Below are positions 48,131 to 60,184 of a DNA stretch of 64,000 nt, piece by piece (the first letter of the stretch is position 1; every line of letters starts with the position of its first letter). Location of the stretch: assembly GCA_030762175.1 (NCBI GenBank), contig CM060840.1, positions 42,307,501-42,371,500 of the forward strand, written 5' to 3'. A program made the translations under genes and the position numbers. A model generated the notes under the pieces. That model saw nothing but the letters and a program-made list of their open reading frames with translations. It searched no databases and was not told where the DNA came from. The stretch is from Metallyticus violacea (Eukaryota; Arthropoda; Insecta; Mantodea; Metallyticidae).

Positions 48131-49330
48131 CAACTATAAATCAAAACAAACTTTGTCAACATTTTTAAAGTGAGAATTAACAATATATGGTATACCACCT
48201 CATTTAACACAAAAACAGGCAACGGTAACAAAGCATCTTACAATAATTTGTAGCTGTGGAAAAATGTCACAACGAACTTTTGCATTTTTGGAATCGGTGG
48301 AAAATCTGATGGGAAATACAATAATCAATAAATGGTGTCATCTTCGCTTCTCCTTCATAGCCTGACTTAAAACTTCGCATGTACCCTTTCCTCAATACCA
48401 ATAACCGTCCTCATATCCATTTTCGACTTTCCAATCAATGTGGTTACCTTGTTCCCAAACTTTAGGTCATTTTGAGGGGATGAAACTGTGGAAATAATTT
48501 ATAATGATTTTCAATATTATGAAATAATATGGAATATCAAATTGATTAACCACTACACAAATAAATTGTTTATATTAAAGTTATTTAAACTGACTTATCG
48601 TATTAAGAATGGCAAGTACTGAGATGAATGCACGGTATATAGCGATGGAATAAAACACTTAACAAATCCTGCATGAGTGAATATGGATGTAAGAGCAGGA
48701 AAAACGATTCACCTGATAAAAACAACGGCGTTGTTAAACAATTCCAGCTTAATATGATGTCTAAACTGTTTGGGTACATTGTTTCCTCTATCTGGAAGTT
48801 ATAGGAATAAAAAGCTTCACCTCAGTTATAAAAAGTTCTTAACAATGTACTTGTTAATTTTACTAAAAGCATTGCACATAGGACTCCTCAAGTAGCGAGG
48901 TTCATTTGATCTCGCAAGTCAATCTGTCCGAAACAATTTTTAAAATTTCGTAATCCTCAGTTTTCTGTTACAACTAACCTTCTTGCAGAACGTTTTTTGT
49001 TTACAAATGTTAATGAATAAGGAACAAAATTATTCTATATGCATAAGATAATTAACATCTTTAATGAAAAAGTTAATCTCATTAACCTCAATGTTTATAT
49101 ATTCTCATAAAAGTTTAGTTTATTAATTCAATTAAAATATGATTGGACATAAAAACCACGAAGTTGCAAATGTTATAAAATGCCATTCAAAAACACGTGA
49201 ATAATATATTGTTCTTTCATACCAACTGTGCAGGACGTAGGTTGGAAATGAAAAGTCATACTTCAAAAATTCAAGCCCTCGTTCATGGTACAGAAACCTT
49301 AGGGAGAACTCCAGGATATATAGAATAATT
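48131..49330. other. AT-rich DNA, nothing recognised
   Basis: No supported feature. Confidence 0.4.
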
Positions 49331-49337
49331 TCAGACA

Positions 49338-49402
49338 TCACTGACATCCTTGCTTGTAGCTCAGTTAGTAGTGTCATCATGGTTCGAACCCCTGCCATGA
49401 CC
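49338..49402 (+). repeat. Shortened tRNA-like fragment
   Basis: CTTGTAGCTCAGTTAGTAG resembles a tRNA A-box region, and ATGGTTCGAACCCCTGCCAT contains a perfect B-box-like GGTTCGAACCC with a possible T-arm. Only about 14 bp separate the two, too few for an anticodon arm, so it is not a functional tRNA. It may be the head of another SINE or a deleted tRNA pseudogene. Confidence 0.4.
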
Positions 49403-49985
49403 CGAATGTTTAAGTCTAATTGTTCATTGCAATATAATATTTAATATAAAATGAATATATTAAAATATAATATAAGTACATAAAGTTTTAAAACACATTA
49501 AAACAGTGCCATTTTCAACAAATATGGAAGGCACTAACAATATGCATGGCATGAAACGGAAAACATAAAATGTAGCTATCATAAACAATGAAAGTGTAAA
49601 ATTCATTAAGCAATTAATAACATCCGATATTTAAATTTTAAGCATTATAGTATAAAATTAATAAACGTGTTTGACAATAAAATAAAATTGAAAATAGCAT
49701 TAGGTATATCACATTCACAGCATAATTTATTTTCCCTATCTTCCCCCCTGTTAACAGCCTTTTCACATCATAAGTCTCGTATCTCTTCTTCGTCAGAAAT
49801 TAACCTATTCCCTCTTTCTCTTCTTTGCCTCAGACAGACTTTAAATCTACGTACTGCAAAGAATGGTTATTAGCCGTTAATGTAAATAAGAGAAAAACAA
49901 ATTCTTTCAATAACAAATCAATTTGCAGTAAGACGAAGATGTGATAGATGCTAAGTAACGTCAAGATTTTCGTGGCTTCGGAATT
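49403..49985. other. AT-rich DNA, nothing recognised
   Basis: No supported feature. Confidence 0.4.
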
Positions 49986-50237
49986 ATGTTTTCGATGAAG
50001 GGAAGGTGGGCAAAGCATAAAGTAGGAGTTAAAGCAGTGAATACTCGCCGGTTATGTAGCAGAGTCCCAGGTGTATCTATAGGTGTTATGCATACCATCT
50101 ATGGCCCGGGCCTTCGTGGCATATTGGGAAAAATTTGGGGAAGTGAACAAGTCGTGGATTTTTTTTTTGAAAGGGATTTTGCAACTGGAGAGGGACACCG
50201 CGAATTTCGGGACCTACAGCGAGACCGCAGAGTGTAA
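49986..50237 (+). other. 83-codon ORF of unknown nature
   Basis: An ATG-initiated frame in locally GC-richer sequence. The product is basic and ends in a charged Arg-rich segment (EGHREFRDLQRDRRV). A T-run encodes three adjacent phenylalanines. A minus-strand frame overlaps it at 50099-50308. No domain is recognised and no splice or promoter context supports expression. It could be an exon of a host gene, a transposon piece, or chance. Confidence 0.15.
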
Positions 50238-50429
50238 AATTTAAGTATTATAAGTAGTGATGGAACATTTTTTTTTACCATGGATGACCTTGCCTTAGCA
50301 TCACTCATAGCTGATCCTGAACTCTACCTAGCGTTCCGATGTAAACAATGCAACTTTCCTCACTGCAGCCACAAACATTGTCATACACCCTAACACCCTA
50401 GCTCGTGCCAGGATATATATTAACGACAG

Positions 50430-50687
50430 TTTTTTGCTACTGAGGCACTACAGGCAGTGGACACTGATGATACATGAGATGAAATGATAACTGGGGAAGG
50501 AATATTGTTTTAAAGGAAGGAAGCGTTCCAGGCTTAAGTTTAGGGTACCTCCCCGGCATTCACCATTTATGAGGACTGAGGAAAACCTGGTAAAAACCTT
50601 AGTCAGGGAGGACGATCCTGTGGGAATCGAACCCCAGATCTTCCGCTAACGAGTCCGAGCCTTAACAAACATGGCCACCGTGGTGGT
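50430..50687 (-). mobile_element. SINE family A copy
   Basis: Same order as the 45.4-kb copy written on the plus strand: TTTTTTGCTACTGAGGCAC, CAGGCAGTGGACACTGATGA, ATGAGATGAAATGATAACTG, AAGTTTAGGGTACCTCCCCG, CTTAGTCAGGGAGGACGATC, GGAATCGAACCCCAG and ATGGCCACCGTGGTGG. No clear target-site duplication. Confidence 0.9.
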
Positions 50688-51618
50688 GAGGTTTGTACTG
50701 TTTCCGAATTGTTTAATCTCTAATCATAAGGCTAGGGTATCACTGAAAACTTCAAATATCAATAGCTCGGGTTTGTAAAAGTGTGAAACCTAAAATGTAA
50801 TTAACATTGGTTTTAAAAATCCCTCTTAATATTTAAAATTAGATGTTTTTGTTTATATTAAATGATTTAGTAAGTAGTGATCTATTCAGACTGGTAGGGT
50901 GTAAAATGAAAGCCCTATATAGCGGTACTTTTTTTCCAATCAACCAATCAACATTTTTGGTGCACCGATTGGGGGCATCGACTTTGTACCCCCTTTTGTA
51001 GGTTTACATATTACCATTTTTCACTTGAGCACATTGCCAATACAATCAGGGAGTGAACTCATAACCTTTAGAGTCATGCCATGACCACCACTGCAGATAT
51101 ATTCAATTATTTTTTGCGCAAAATAACACAAACATCACTGCCGATGAACAGCACAAAGGCAACCTATCGCAAAGGGGGATCCGAGTTACTGATTTTGAAA
51201 GCAAACTGCAGCGTCCTTTCATGTCCACTATGGTGGACATTACTAAAATTAATGAAAAAAGGGAAAGCTAAATTATCTCGGTGGAGTTATTTCTTTACAT
51301 ATTTTGGGTTATAATGGAGGTAAACCCCTTTTGTTGTCCCTGTGGTGAAAATGATAATCGTAACATCACTGCAACGGTTTGACAGCTGAATGAACCGCTC
51401 ATGTCTCTTTGATAATTAATCACTTGACTACTATAGTAACCGGAAAATCTGGTGCATATTAACTTTCCACATTTTGGATACGCAAGAAATTATGATGCAT
51501 ACCTAGATGTTGGTAGAGAGGAGAAAACGGGTCTCCATAGTTAATATAGCTAATTATGCTCCTGCTAATTGTCTTCGCCTTGATTAAAGTCTTAAATGAC
51601 GAAAAAAAAATGGTATAT
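50688..51618. other. Unassigned DNA with a possible tRNA-like stretch near 51.06 kb
   Basis: On the minus strand about 51095-51040 reads GTGGTGGTCATGGCATGAC, then GGTTATGAGTTCACTCCC, which is weakly A-box/B-box-like, and is followed by a body and a low-complexity end near 50935. A single copy without a match elsewhere in the window. Confidence 0.3.
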
Positions 51619-52095
51619 GGGGTGTAACAAAAACACTGGGGAAAACTTAGGATGCGCGTTTATCACACCTAAACGGCAGCTATATAAACATATGTCAGGA
51701 AGAACTTGGTTTGTGAGTTATTCAGTTAGTTTTGAGGTACGATCCCGCAATTTAAATTTGTTAAAATAACTATTAACTTTTTCAGATAATCCACGGTGTT
51801 ATCAATACAACTAAAAATCTATTTATGTACATTCTACCCTACATGGCTATTGTCATGCATGGAGACATGTTTACATTTATCGTTTATGTACATTCGTGTT
51901 TAGTAGTTTATGTTTTAGGATTTTCAGTTCAGTTATATTTGAGCGGCTAACCATGGCAGGATATTCGTTTCATGAGCAGGCAAATATTATTTTTTTGTAT
52001 GGTAGTACAAATGGTAATGGACGCCAGGCTGTAAGAAATGGCATTCTCAGACCCTCTGTTGTAACTATTCCATCTCATTTTCAAGACTGTATTAG
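51619..52095 (+). pseudogene. 5' end of a DUF4817-type DNA transposon
   Basis: The sequence GGGGTGTAACAAAAACACTG at about 51620 followed by AACATATGTCAGGAAGAACT resembles, from memory, the terminal region of insect transposons carrying this domain. The ATG at 51953 opens MAGYSFHEQANIIFLYGSTN and then GNGRQAVR, the start of the DUF4817-like helix-turn-helix (F...E...I...YG..NGN...A.R). The frame ends 43 codons later and the catalytic half is absent. Confidence 0.6.
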
Positions 52096-52099
52096 CTGC

Positions 52100-52290
52100 T
52101 TTTGTTATTAGTTATTTTAATTCAGTTCATTCTTGAATTATATTTTGCCAATAAGCTTGTGTTCATTGCATTGATGTAACCTGTCTATATAAAATGTTCT
52201 TATACTACCCTCATGCATTAAATGTACTTTAAACACCTTAATAAAAAATTGCCCACTTGGTTCTTGACTTCCATGTTATTTTTTAAAAGA
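52100..52290. other. Unassigned DNA
   Basis: Nothing recognised. Confidence 0.3.
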
Positions 52291-52299
52291 GATGGTAAT

Positions 52300-53010
52300 G
52301 GTCAGAATTCATATAAATTGCCTATGTACTCTAATATTATAAACCAATGTTTTCAGTTTTTCGTTTACTCCAACGTTGTCTTCCAGTACCTCTAGCTGTC
52401 CATATATAATTGTGTGTATCTTTATGAGGAAATAAATAATTGTATTTTCTATATTGTACACAGAAAAGTTTATTAATTTATTCTCGTTATTATTTAATTT
52501 TGTTCCCCTATGTCTTCCCATTACACTTTATTTAGTATGTTTCCCAGCCTAGAAGTTCTCCAGCAAATATGTATTACTTTTTGTTTATCTTTTCTATAAT
52601 AGTCTTGATGTTTCATAGGATTCTGTCGTATGTCCTGCACTTTCTTAATTGTTATAAACTTAAATTATTAAGATATATCCTGGAATTATTTTAATCCACA
52701 GTTTTATTTATAACTTTCTGAGAGTCAACTTTGTTTCTGAATTCTCTTTTTATTAGAATTCCTATACCTGCTAATGAATATCAGGGGCAACCCAGTAGGG
52801 ATAACATAACTTTTTATTTCACTGGATCCTATTGGTTTCTTTTTTACTCCAGAGATAACTCCTATGGTCCCCAGTCATTTTTAATTCTTTGTCAAGTTAG
52901 TATTCTTTATTAATGTTCGTGCATTCAAGGCACCTAATTTTAGTTCCTGAACAATACCTAATTCTTTATTTCTATTTTCGACTTTGATTGCAACTGAAAA
53001 TCTGTCTGGA
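52300..53010 (-). pseudogene. Probable relic of a non-LTR endonuclease domain
   Basis: Minus-strand frames give LKLGALNARTLIK near 52940-52900, like the K..TWNVRTL start of apurinic-type endonuclease domains of LINEs. Next come RIQKQS and LWIKIIPGYILIIVYNN-like text near 52740-52650 (the L.I.....Y...NVYAP region), and GRHRGTKLNNNENKLINF (52520-52460), like the GD.N...G...N.NG..L..F block. The asparagine and glycine residues expected around the metal site are only partly present. Heavy decay makes this call moderate. The order on the strand is right. Confidence 0.45.
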
Positions 53011-54875
53011 TTTTCCCCACGAGAACATTTAGTCATTTAAATGCTTTATTACATTTCTTAATCATATCTCATAATCAATTTAGCCAATTCTCGTTTCATT
53101 TTGTTAAACATGTCACATCTATACTCTGAATAAGAGTAGAGAAAAATGTGCAAAGAAATAGGCGGGCACTTGCTGGTAGAAAGTATGGCGAGTTTTGAAC
53201 AACTAATAAGATACTACGAGTATGTTAAAGTTTTACAAAAACTTTGCAGTAGCTGGCTAAAGTTCATGGCTTTATCTTGTACTCGGTCAATTGTAAAGCA
53301 GACAATATGATATGTGCACATGACTCTGGTGAAAGTTACGCTATTAAACCAGTGTAGACAATTTACAGTTTCTGACATTTAAATTGCGTGCAACTTATTT
53401 TTTCCTCGAAAATAGTATTCTCAGTCTCTCCACTGTTTCTCTTATATATGTGTGTGTGTCTTCCATCAAATGTCTAATTCTCTTTTTCCTTGTTATCTCG
53501 ATCATCATCTTTTTCTATTCCTTACTGCGTTTCACTTGCAGATAAACTCTAAAATCTCATAGTTCTTAAAAATGTTCATACAATTCAAACATCTTGTTGA
53601 AAAACAACAAAAGGAATTTATTAACTGCATATAACATTCCCAATTCTCTCTGCCTTTATGAAACTTCGGCAGAATGAATGGTCTTTTTTCATTGCCAAAA
53701 GTTTGCTGTATGTGAATTTAATTCTGAAAGTTTTGAGTTATATAAAGATGTATTTTAATAAGTAATTTGTAAAGCTTTATTTAGTTTTTTTATCTCTTTA
53801 TGCAACAGTATATTTTAACAGTTGCTTGCGTTCAACCTCCGCTATGACAAGATAGCCCGAATATCGGATGGGGTCTTGTCTACCGCAGCGACCGGCTTTA
53901 TGACAACAATGATAGAGGGCAGTATTGCAGTGGGACAAAGTGTACAATACGAAATAGAAATAAAGCAATGGTGGTAGACTATCCAACTTTCATAGAACAG
54001 AATAGTTTCGTGTTCATCTATTAAAGAGGTGTTTAATTTGTAATGGGTCTTTTAAGACTGAAAGCGTTCAAGCTGTGATTAGATTCAGTGCATCCAATGC
54101 ATTAAATGCATACAAATATTGGTATTGCAAAAAGTGCTTAAGCTATTTACTATGCTTTATTTCTATTTAAAATATGTTAAAACAGAGGAATGAGATTGAA
54201 ATACAACAATACTCTAAAATACAGATGCCAGCTGTGAATAAGGTACCTGCGTATTAGAAATATATTTTCAATGTATAACTAGCATAATGTAAATAAGATA
54301 CCTTAAGAAAAGACTATAAAGTTGTGAACAATAAAACAAACTCGGTAGGAAGTATAACAGATATTACAGTAGTTATTTCAAAAAAAGTTTAGAGGGGAAA
54401 GTGATTTTGGAGTATTGATAATTGAGCAATGTGGGGAGATAATTTCGGTAAAAGTTCAATTGGAGCTAAAATTTGAATGGGGAATGGAGCAGTGCATCAA
54501 AACAAGGACTCGCGTGGCGCTGAGTAGGGGCGTGGGAGATGATCAAGGTCAGCGATCGAACAGAGAGAGATTATCGTGTTGACCTCTACTGGCAGGCAAG
54601 GAAGAGAATATGTCAATTTCTGATGGAAGTGAGGCAGCTCAGATCAGAAAAATCTGATAAAAGCGGAGAAGAATGTGAGGGATACTAGCTAGTGAAACAC
54701 TACAACTTAAATTTGTTTTTATTTGATTGATTCACCTTCTTTTAAATTTAATTGTTGCATAATCATTAATGTGTTATAAAATCACCTATGATTCATTGGA
54801 CCCTTCGCCTGTTGAAATGTTATAATAACGGTGAAACTGAAATGAATGCAGAATTATAACGAAAACAACAACTTA
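53011..54875. other. AT-rich DNA, nothing recognised
   Basis: A patch richer in G+C at about 54480-54690 has no long frame. A 62-codon minus-strand frame at 53798-53986 is unassigned. A short TG run lies at about 53447-53460. Confidence 0.4.
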
Positions 54876-54898
54876 TACTGCTACTGCTACTGCTACTG

Positions 54899-54976
<78 letters not shown>

Positions 54977-55124
54977 TTACTACTACTTCTACTACTACTA
55001 CTGCTACTACTAATATTACTACTACTACTACTACTATTACTACTACTACTACTACTACTACTACTATTACTACTACTTCTACTACTACTACTGCTACTAC
55101 TAATATTACTACTACTACTACTAT

Positions 55125-55156
<32 letters not shown>

Positions 55157-55172
55157 TTACTACTGCTGCTGC
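54876..55172 (+). repeat. ACT/ACTGCT trinucleotide array, first part
   Basis: About 295 bp of ACT units with interspersed GCT, ATT, TTC and AAT variants. A roughly 92-bp block containing ATTACTACTACTTCTACT, ACTGCTACTACTAATATTAC and the units between them occurs twice (around 54976 and 55068). The minus-strand frame translating it is poly-serine and is not a gene. Confidence 0.97.
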
Positions 55173-55441
55173 TACTCTTGCCTTCTAAACCCAAGGTCGC
55201 GGGTTCAAACCCGGCCAGGACCGATGGATTTTTTGGGGCGTAAAAATCGTAAGTATGGCTTCCTTCGGAAGGGAAGTAAAGCCGTGGGTCCCGTGTCGTA
55301 CATTTACGGCACGATAAAGAACCTCAAGCCTGAAAAAAGAGGCCTCTGAGAAAAATTTGTCGGCCGTTTCACGCCCTGAATAGAATGGGACGCTGATGAC
55401 CTGAGATGTTAAAGAGCGTCCTTAAATAAACAAATAAAAAA
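55173..55441 (+). mobile_element. SINE family B copy inserted in the ACT array, 5'-truncated
   Basis: Starts near CTCTTGCCTTCTAAACCCAA (the A-box part is lost), then GGGTTCAAACCCGGCC, GGACCGATGGATTTTTTGGG, TATGGCTTCCTTCGGAAGGG, CGTACATTTACGGCACGATA, TCGGCCGTTTCACGCCCTGA, ending TCCTTAAATAAACAAATAAA. ACT repeats lie on both sides, so any target-site duplication is hidden in the array. Confidence 0.93.
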
Positions 55442-55491
55442 TACTACTACTACTACTACTACTACCACTACAACTACTATACTATTACTGT

Positions 55492-55572
<81 letters not shown>

Positions 55573-55589
55573 CGCTGCTGCTGCTGCTT

Positions 55590-55626
<37 letters not shown>

Positions 55627-55646
55627 AACTACTATACTATTACTGT

Positions 55647-55695
<49 letters not shown>

Positions 55696-55696
55696 T

Positions 55697-55760
<64 letters not shown>

Positions 55761-55772
55761 AATTACTACTAC
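55442..55772 (+). repeat. ACT trinucleotide array, second part
   Basis: About 330 bp. A complex block ACAACTACTATACTATTACT followed by GTTACT occurs at about 55470 and 55625, and GCTGCTGCTGCTGCTTCTAC at about 55574 and 55681, so the array grew partly by duplication of longer segments. Its translations (poly-Ser, poly-Val) are artefacts. Confidence 0.97.
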
Positions 55773-56396
55773 TTAAACTTTTCATTGAAACAGCGTTTAC
55801 GACATCTTCACATATCACACAGCAATTCATAATTGTATTCATTTCAATGATGACTTACCATGTATATAAATTAAACACTTACTCAGCGCACTGGTCTAGA
55901 TAGATTACACAGCAATAAGCGAAAAGGAGAGAAATTTGGCTTCCCTGTCGGTGTCGATATCTCTTGAACACATTTAAATACTTACAGCTGCAACCCCCGG
56001 GTCTTTAATCGAAACCTCATTCAAAAGGTGCAATATAAACAAAGTTATATTTTAAAACCACCCATTTTAATGAATACCCTATATCATCATAATATTCACA
56101 TCTGAATATAATGTGACTTTTCCTTAATACTATGAATAATTTCCTAACGCTAGCTACTAATAAAAGTACACATTTAGAAGTGATGTTCATATATTTTAAA
56201 ATTGTCAACATTGAAAATACTCTCGTCCAGTAGCATTTTCTTTATAACCAACGATTCAACTGCAGAAACCTATGAATTGATTGCTTTTTGTATATTGAAT
56301 GAAAATACTCAGGTAAGTATTTCGCTTGGTTCAAAAACACGAATTCTCTTAACATTACCATTTTTCCCCAGTATTTATCATAAAAACTGCACATTG
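55773..56396. other. Unassigned DNA
   Basis: No supported feature. Confidence 0.4.
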
Positions 56397-56612
56397 ACCT
56401 GGCAGCCGAGGATATTAAGGCACGGGCTTGTGAACAGAGGTCTATGAATGGATTCCCGATGACAGTCCTTCTTGACTGAGCTGCTTTCCAGTTTTCCTTA
56501 ATCCTAATAAATAACAAATTCTGAACCTTAAACTCAGGTCTGAAACGCATTTAATTTCCTTACCCAGCACGTGGATGCTTAAATAGTAAACACCGGCGTT
56601 AAACACCAGACA
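56397..56612 (+). repeat. SINE family A copy, strongly diverged
   Basis: Order kept, sequence decayed: CCTGGCAGCCGAGGATATTA, AAGGCACGGGCTTGTGAAC, a lost B box near ATGGATTCCCG, ACAGTCCTTCTTGACTGAG, CCAGTTTTCCTTAATCCTAA, AAACTCAGGTCTGAAACGC, and the tail GGCGTTAAACACCAG. The section between the body and tail is shortened. Confidence 0.8.
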
Positions 56613-57828
56613 AAAACTGCAGTCCAGTCCAGTAACTGACTGTGATAGTTTGAAATTAGCTTTGACAGATTGAAGAGTATATAATATTTGGCATTGTTTA
56701 ATTACGGAACTATAATACCAGAATAATACAGAATTGTACATTTGATATAATACCTTGGTTTTTAATTTATTCCAAAACGTTTGTAAAGTAAGTAAATAAT
56801 ATAAATTCTTCGTCATAGAATAAGGTATCATAATTAATTAGATAATCAATTAAATTTTTAAAACAGGCAAATATGTTTTACACAAGGTATCCTAAATCTT
56901 CTATTACAAATTTCGCCCTGTCTAAAGGAAATATGAAGTTCAGTTTGGGTATAATATAAAACGATAAACCGAACTACTTTCATCTGTAATACAATTCCAG
57001 AGATGGAAGTATTGGTGACATATTCTGGACGAAGTGTACACACACAATGTGTACCGAGTTCTGCTGGATCTGGTCGTCTCTCTCTCTCCCTCTCTCTCTT
57101 TTGTCAATACCACTCTCTCACTTCCATCACAGAGGTTCTTCCATTTTCAGACAAGTGTCTTTAGCGGTACTTATCTCTTTCCTGCTGTAAGCTGATTGCC
57201 AGGGTAAATATTTGTACTTGGATGACCTACAATTCTACGGGTTAAGATCGGCGGTCCAATTTTCTTCCTTTCAAGTTTGTGATGACTAGGTAAAGGTAAG
57301 CCCATTTTGACACTACGTGCCAATTCTTTGCCGAAACTCTCTGACGTGCATGGCATCCAAGTTACTTTATGGCGACTGGGGGCATCAAGTCTGTCTTTAT
57401 GGCTAGCTCAACTGACGAGCTACTCAAGTTCAAGTTCTCTTTCTCTACAACGGAAATCTGGAGCGAGAAAGACAATAAGGAATAGAAAGTGGGAGTTACT
57501 TATAACGCTATATTGTTACTTCTTTTTCTGATTATTTAGATAGGTTTTATAGGTTTTACAATCTATTTCATTATTCAAGTAGCACTAACTTGATGAAAGC
57601 TACCATCTATAGAACATTAAAGAGTTTTTACATAAGTGTAATGCTTAAGCTCTTAAGTAAATCACATATCATTAACAACAGCTATATCACGCATGCAATG
57701 GCAATTATAGCAATGTGACATTATTGCATCCTGTGATGTCAAGGTCTTTTGTATGTGCTTTTCATGTTGATGGTCAAGAAATGTTTGAATTCATTAATTT
57801 TTTTAATATAGCGTGCTATTTATTTTAA
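56613..57828. other. Unassigned DNA with a CT run
   Basis: (CT)n-rich stretch at about 57074-57101. The frames at 56442-56831 (minus), 57171-57356 (minus) and 57307-57531 (plus) have no recognised domain; the 57.16-57.46 kb patch is somewhat GC-richer. Confidence 0.4.
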
Positions 57829-58182
57829 CCTAAAATTGTGCCTAAGAAAAAACATTTCACACACCAAGAAGATCTTAGTTTGCAGGATGTGATATTCAAA
57901 CATAGAATAAAGAGAAAATATGAGGACTTCTTAAATTTGAATGATAATTTTGAATCTGCCAAAGTAAGTTATTTATGTTATTTATTATAAAGGTGTGCAT
58001 TTCTTTATTTATTTGGAGATATTTCTTTCTTTATTTATTTATTTCTATCTCTTTTTGTTTCCTTTTATCTTTGTTTTCTTTCTTTCTCTCTCTCTCTTTT
58101 TCAGAAAGAGATTGTCCAGCTAAAAGTAAATGTGAAAAGATTCAATTCTGTAAGAAGGCGGTATATTTTTTCAAAAAATTAG
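57829..58182 (+). CDS. Possible internal plus terminal exon pair of an unknown gene
   Basis: A frame is open from 57829 after a stop and encodes KKHFTHQEDLSLQD, then a basic, helix-like segment ending NDNFESAK at 57963, with no ATG. It abuts an excellent donor GTAAGTT at 57964. A 141-bp T/C-rich stretch follows, ending with a long polypyrimidine tract and CAG at 58102-58104, a textbook acceptor. Joining 57963 to 58105 keeps the frame (phase 0), adding KEIVQLKVNVKRFNSVRRR and a stop (TAG) at 58180-58182. The joined protein is basic and could form a coiled coil. No upstream exon, start, poly-A signal or family is identified, so chance or a pseudogene remains likely. Confidence 0.25.
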
Positions 58183-60184
58183 TCTGAATACAGATGTTGG
58201 TTCACCTGTTAAACTTGTGGGCTATAATCCAAAATTGGATTTATATAGCTATTTTAATAGAACTGCAAGATGTGATGGACAGTAGTGCGTTCCTGCTATT
58301 TGTGAAACTTCAGTATAATACATTGTTGGCTGACTCACGCGGTATAAATTCTCACAAATTAAACACAATAGTTTAAGTTCATTTTAAAGGTCTTAAAGTT
58401 ATACTAATACAATTCGTTGCAAACATATACCCGAAAAGAGGAAGCATAGAATCTCGGAGCAATGATTGTTTTTATAAAACGAAATATTGGTAATATTCTC
58501 TGTACGAAAGTTCTTCCCAATTGCTGTTCGTTATATACATATAAGAAATTCTTCACATTCATTTTGAATCTATTTTCTTTGTGCAACATAAGTCAAGCAC
58601 AAAACCCAACATAATCTGAAACAGCTATTATAATTTTCCATTATTATTTCCTACCTGGTAGAAATTCAGAGAATAACAAACGAGTGATACTTAGGTTGGC
58701 ATCCTAGCTCACTTATTTAAATGAGTGATCGCTTATTTAATGAGGGGCAACTATTGCCTCGGCTCAAGTTGTAGAACCTACCGGTTAAATATTAATCTGT
58801 AATCATTCATCGTCCATGGACCGGACAAGGAGTAAAGCTGCAACACTGTCCCTAATAAAACTTAAATAAAAACAAGAGGATAATAGGCCAAAGTATCCGA
58901 TACAACCATAAACATTTCTCCAATTTAAATCATAACTTTATTACAGATATAAAGTTACTATGAACTCGACGAGTTCGTCATGCTTGTCAACATATGGGAC
59001 CGAAGGTGCAACGTCCTCTCTCTTCAAGCTTCCTCCATCATCTCTCTCAGAAAGCCGTTAAAAATGTTATCGCTTCCCCTGGCCGCGCATGCGCAAAATC
59101 TAATTTTCCTCACATACATGTAATCTTTTTCAATCGCCATTTCTGTTTCTTAATGAACTGAATCATACAATGTATGGAAATAAGAAGAAGTACTAATAAA
59201 AGCATCATTCATTTATAATATGACTACAAGGATGCATTTGATTACTTCTGACTATAGTTTTACTATATTGCAGCATATGCTAACCGTTGTGAGAAGAATT
59301 TTAGTGGGAAAATCATAGGTGCCTTTAAACCATATTTGATTTAAACTATTGAATTCCGATTAAAATGAAAATTATTCGTAATACTTTCTTGAAGCTTTCT
59401 GAATTTCTTATATTTTTTTAAAAAAACAGGCTTTTCATACAATTATAGCATGCATATGAATATAGAGCTAATCAAGTTACGAAACAATAAAAATGTAATT
59501 ATAGTAAGAAAATTTATGTATACTTTATCACTAAGAATACATAGAATTTACTCAAAATTACAGTTTATAAGATTATAGATCACTTAGAAATACTTCATCG
59601 GGACTCATTATTTTTGTATAAATATAAAATGTAAATTGTATCATTATTTGAGTGTTAAAATGTTCAAAAATCGATAGTTTTTGCAGGATAATATGATATG
59701 AGAATGCTATATTATTTACCTTTCCTCACTATGAACATAATTTATCCAGAAAATAACGTCACACTACATAAGAGATAAAAGCAGGCTAAATATATTTTAT
59801 AACAATATATTGTGTATGTAATATCCAATTTAAGTGATTATAAAATTGCAGCCAAGGTAATTGGTTTTTCATTTGAGCTAAAAATTGTCATTAATTCATA
59901 CATGCAGCAAAATATGACCTATAAGAAGCGTACTTAATTGTATGTATTTTATTAAAATTAAAGAGATAGTGTGTTACTTCGAAACTAATGAAACTAAGAT
60001 TAATACAGATTTAAATTACCTACAAGTTTAATTTATATTTTTGCTAAATACTAGATAGTATATTCATATGGTTCGCAAAATTTATTTAAACGTTTCCAAT
60101 GGCTGCTGAGGTGTCATTTATGTAATTTCGAAGTTGTACAGTACAAAGATTTTAAGTTTTGATAGGTTCTTTTTTTTAAAAAAT
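58183..60184. other. AT-rich DNA with one NRF-1-like site
   Basis: No gene supported. CGCGCATGCGCA at 59084-59095 fits the NRF-1 palindrome consensus. It lies in a locally GC-richer 120-bp patch. There is no adjacent coding region to regulate. Confidence 0.4.

Noticed and set aside
54820..55842. Long poly-serine and poly-valine ORFs on the minus strand
   Set aside because: They are translations of the ACT/AGT trinucleotide arrays, which are open in several frames. There is no unique sequence of gene-like character.
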